A stretch of 7,485 nucleotides of DNA. Source: Anaerolineales bacterium (GTDB lineage: Bacteria > Chloroflexota > Anaerolineae > Anaerolineales > Villigracilaceae). Position 1 is the stretch's first letter; every line of letters begins with the position of its first letter. Below, in pieces: positions 7,005-7,485 of this stretch. The notes beneath the pieces are model-generated. The model ran no database searches and had not been told where the DNA came from. It was given only the letters and a program-made list of their open reading frames with translations. The stretch is from contig JAFGKO010000229.1 of assembly GCA_016928525.1 (NCBI GenBank), positions 1 to 7,485 on the forward strand. Reading direction: 5' to 3'. Both the position numbers and the translations under genes were made by a program.

Positions 7005-7026
7005 GGAGATCGTTTTAAATAGCAAG

Positions 7027-7058
7027 TGCGGCGCACCAAGGACAGTTGCGGCGCACCA
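7027..7058. repeat. Two direct copies of a 12-bp word, 20-bp period
   Basis: TGCGGCGCACCA occurs at 7027-7038 and at 7047-7058, a spacing of two helical turns. The bases between the copies differ from those after the second copy. It lies between the terminator and the stop codon of the exported-protein remnant. It could be a small tandem duplication or a protein-binding site; nothing here decides. Confidence 0.5.
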
Positions 7059-7064
7059 TGCAAC

Positions 7065-7285
7065 TTATTGGCGCCGGATGACCGGCAGGTAGAGCCAGGT
7101 TTGTTGCAGATCGACCTGGACGCTGAGGGTTGGCAGGGTGTGCAGGTCGGTGGCAGAGCCGTTGACCAGGCTGGTAAAGGCGAGGGTGGTGGATTGGCCG
7201 GCGGCGCAGAAGCCCACCCTGACTTTGTACTGGATGTGGACAACCTGAGATGCGCCGACGACGCCCAGCCCTCCTGGAAACCCCC
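7065..7285 (-). pseudogene. Probable C-terminal remnant of an exported protein
   Basis: One minus-strand frame stays open to TAA at 7065. Its last 55 or so codons read like real protein, with alternating beta-type residues (STTLAFTSLVNGSATDLHT, then LSVQVDLQQTWLYLPVIRRQ). A terminal YLP[VL]xxR-like tail is common in exported proteins of Chloroflexota. There is no convincing start codon or ribosome site. The frame continues upstream only as a shadow of the TetR gene, which ends at 7286. It is most simply a leftover of a larger gene, so the upstream limit is arbitrary. A non-coding stretch that happens to be open is the alternative. Confidence 0.35.
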
Positions 7286-7485
7286 CTATTTCTGAGTCCC
7301 CTCTACAAACAGGTCTACAAATTGAGCCGCGATCTCTTCCAATGCCATGCGCGCCAGCGCCTCGGGCAGCAGGTTCAGCCCCAGGCAGTAGCCCAGCAGC
7401 ATCCCCAACAAACCCTGGGCAGCCAGGTCGGGCTCCAATGGGCGCACATGCCCCTGTGCCATCTGCCATTTCAGGTAGTCGCTGA
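7286..7485 (-). CDS. TetR/AcrR-family transcriptional regulator, C-terminal part
   Basis: The gene runs off the right edge; only the last 65 codons and the TAG (7288-7286) are present. The visible part (SDYLKWQMAQGHVRPLEPD, then LAAQGLLGMLLGYCLGLNLL and EEIAAQFVDLFVEGTQK) matches the end of the ligand-binding and dimerisation domain of TetR/AcrR repressors. Typical features are a helix with a K/RWQxxQGxLRPLxP-like turn, the AAQxLLGMLLGY dimer helix, and a closing VDLFxEG helix. The DNA-binding helix-turn-helix lies outside the window, so the operator and ligand cannot be proposed. A longer frame on the same strand and overlapping this one in another phase is not credible. The terminator at 6964-7004 is the first visible one downstream. 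Confidence 0.8.
   Translation of the reverse strand, partial: SDYLKWQMAQGHVRPLEPDLAAQGLLGMLLGYCLGLNLLPEALARMALEEIAAQFVDLFVEGTQK

Noticed and set aside
7026..7295. An 89-codon plus-strand frame
   Set aside because: It is the complement of the probable exported-protein remnant and is low-complexity, Gly-rich translation of GC-rich DNA.
1..7485. CRISPR array, tRNA, rRNA or riboswitch
   Set aside because: No regularly spaced repeats, cloverleaf or conserved RNA core was recognised by eye on either strand.

Overview
The window holds a type I restriction-modification operon (hsdR, hsdM, hsdS, plus strand) whose last gene is cut short by an ISL3-family insertion sequence. To the right lie gene remnants and the edge of a TetR-family regulator. 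The host is probably a member of the Chloroflexota. This is an inference: a remnant at 7065-7285 ends in the residues YLPVIRRQ, a tail typical of exported proteins of that phylum. The GC-rich codon use of hsdR, hsdM and the TetR fragment fits but does not prove it.

Layout. Bases 2-2362 encode HsdR (PD-ExK nuclease plus SF2 translocase, R.EcoEI-like size). Bases 2367-3935 encode HsdM (N6-adenine methyltransferase). Bases 3935-5056 encode HsdS with two target recognition domains. The genes are packed tightly, and hsdM stop and hsdS start share a base, so they probably form one translationally coupled operon. HsdR would cut and translocate, HsdM would methylate, and HsdS would give sequence specificity. 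The second conserved helical region of HsdS is lost, because the frame runs into the insertion sequence and ends after 14 IS-encoded residues.

The insertion sequence occupies 5013-6770 (1758 bp) with perfect 28-bp terminal inverted repeats. Its minus-strand transposase is split. A 466-codon zero frame carries the zinc finger and two catalytic aspartates, and a 76-codon -1 frame carries the conserved NGPVEG motif with the presumed catalytic glutamate. The two frames join exactly at an A AAA AAG slippery heptamer. An 8-bp hairpin ends one base before the transposase start codon and could limit translation of read-through transcripts. No 8-bp target duplication flanks the element, which suggests that DNA next to it was deleted.

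Right of the element are a C-terminal scrap of a beta-lactamase-family serine hydrolase (6790-6942, plus strand), a symmetrical bidirectional terminator (6964-7004), a short 20-bp-period repeat, a probable exported-protein remnant (7065-7285, minus strand), and the C-terminal 65 residues of a TetR-family regulator running off the right edge (7286-7485, minus strand). I see no tRNA, rRNA or CRISPR array.
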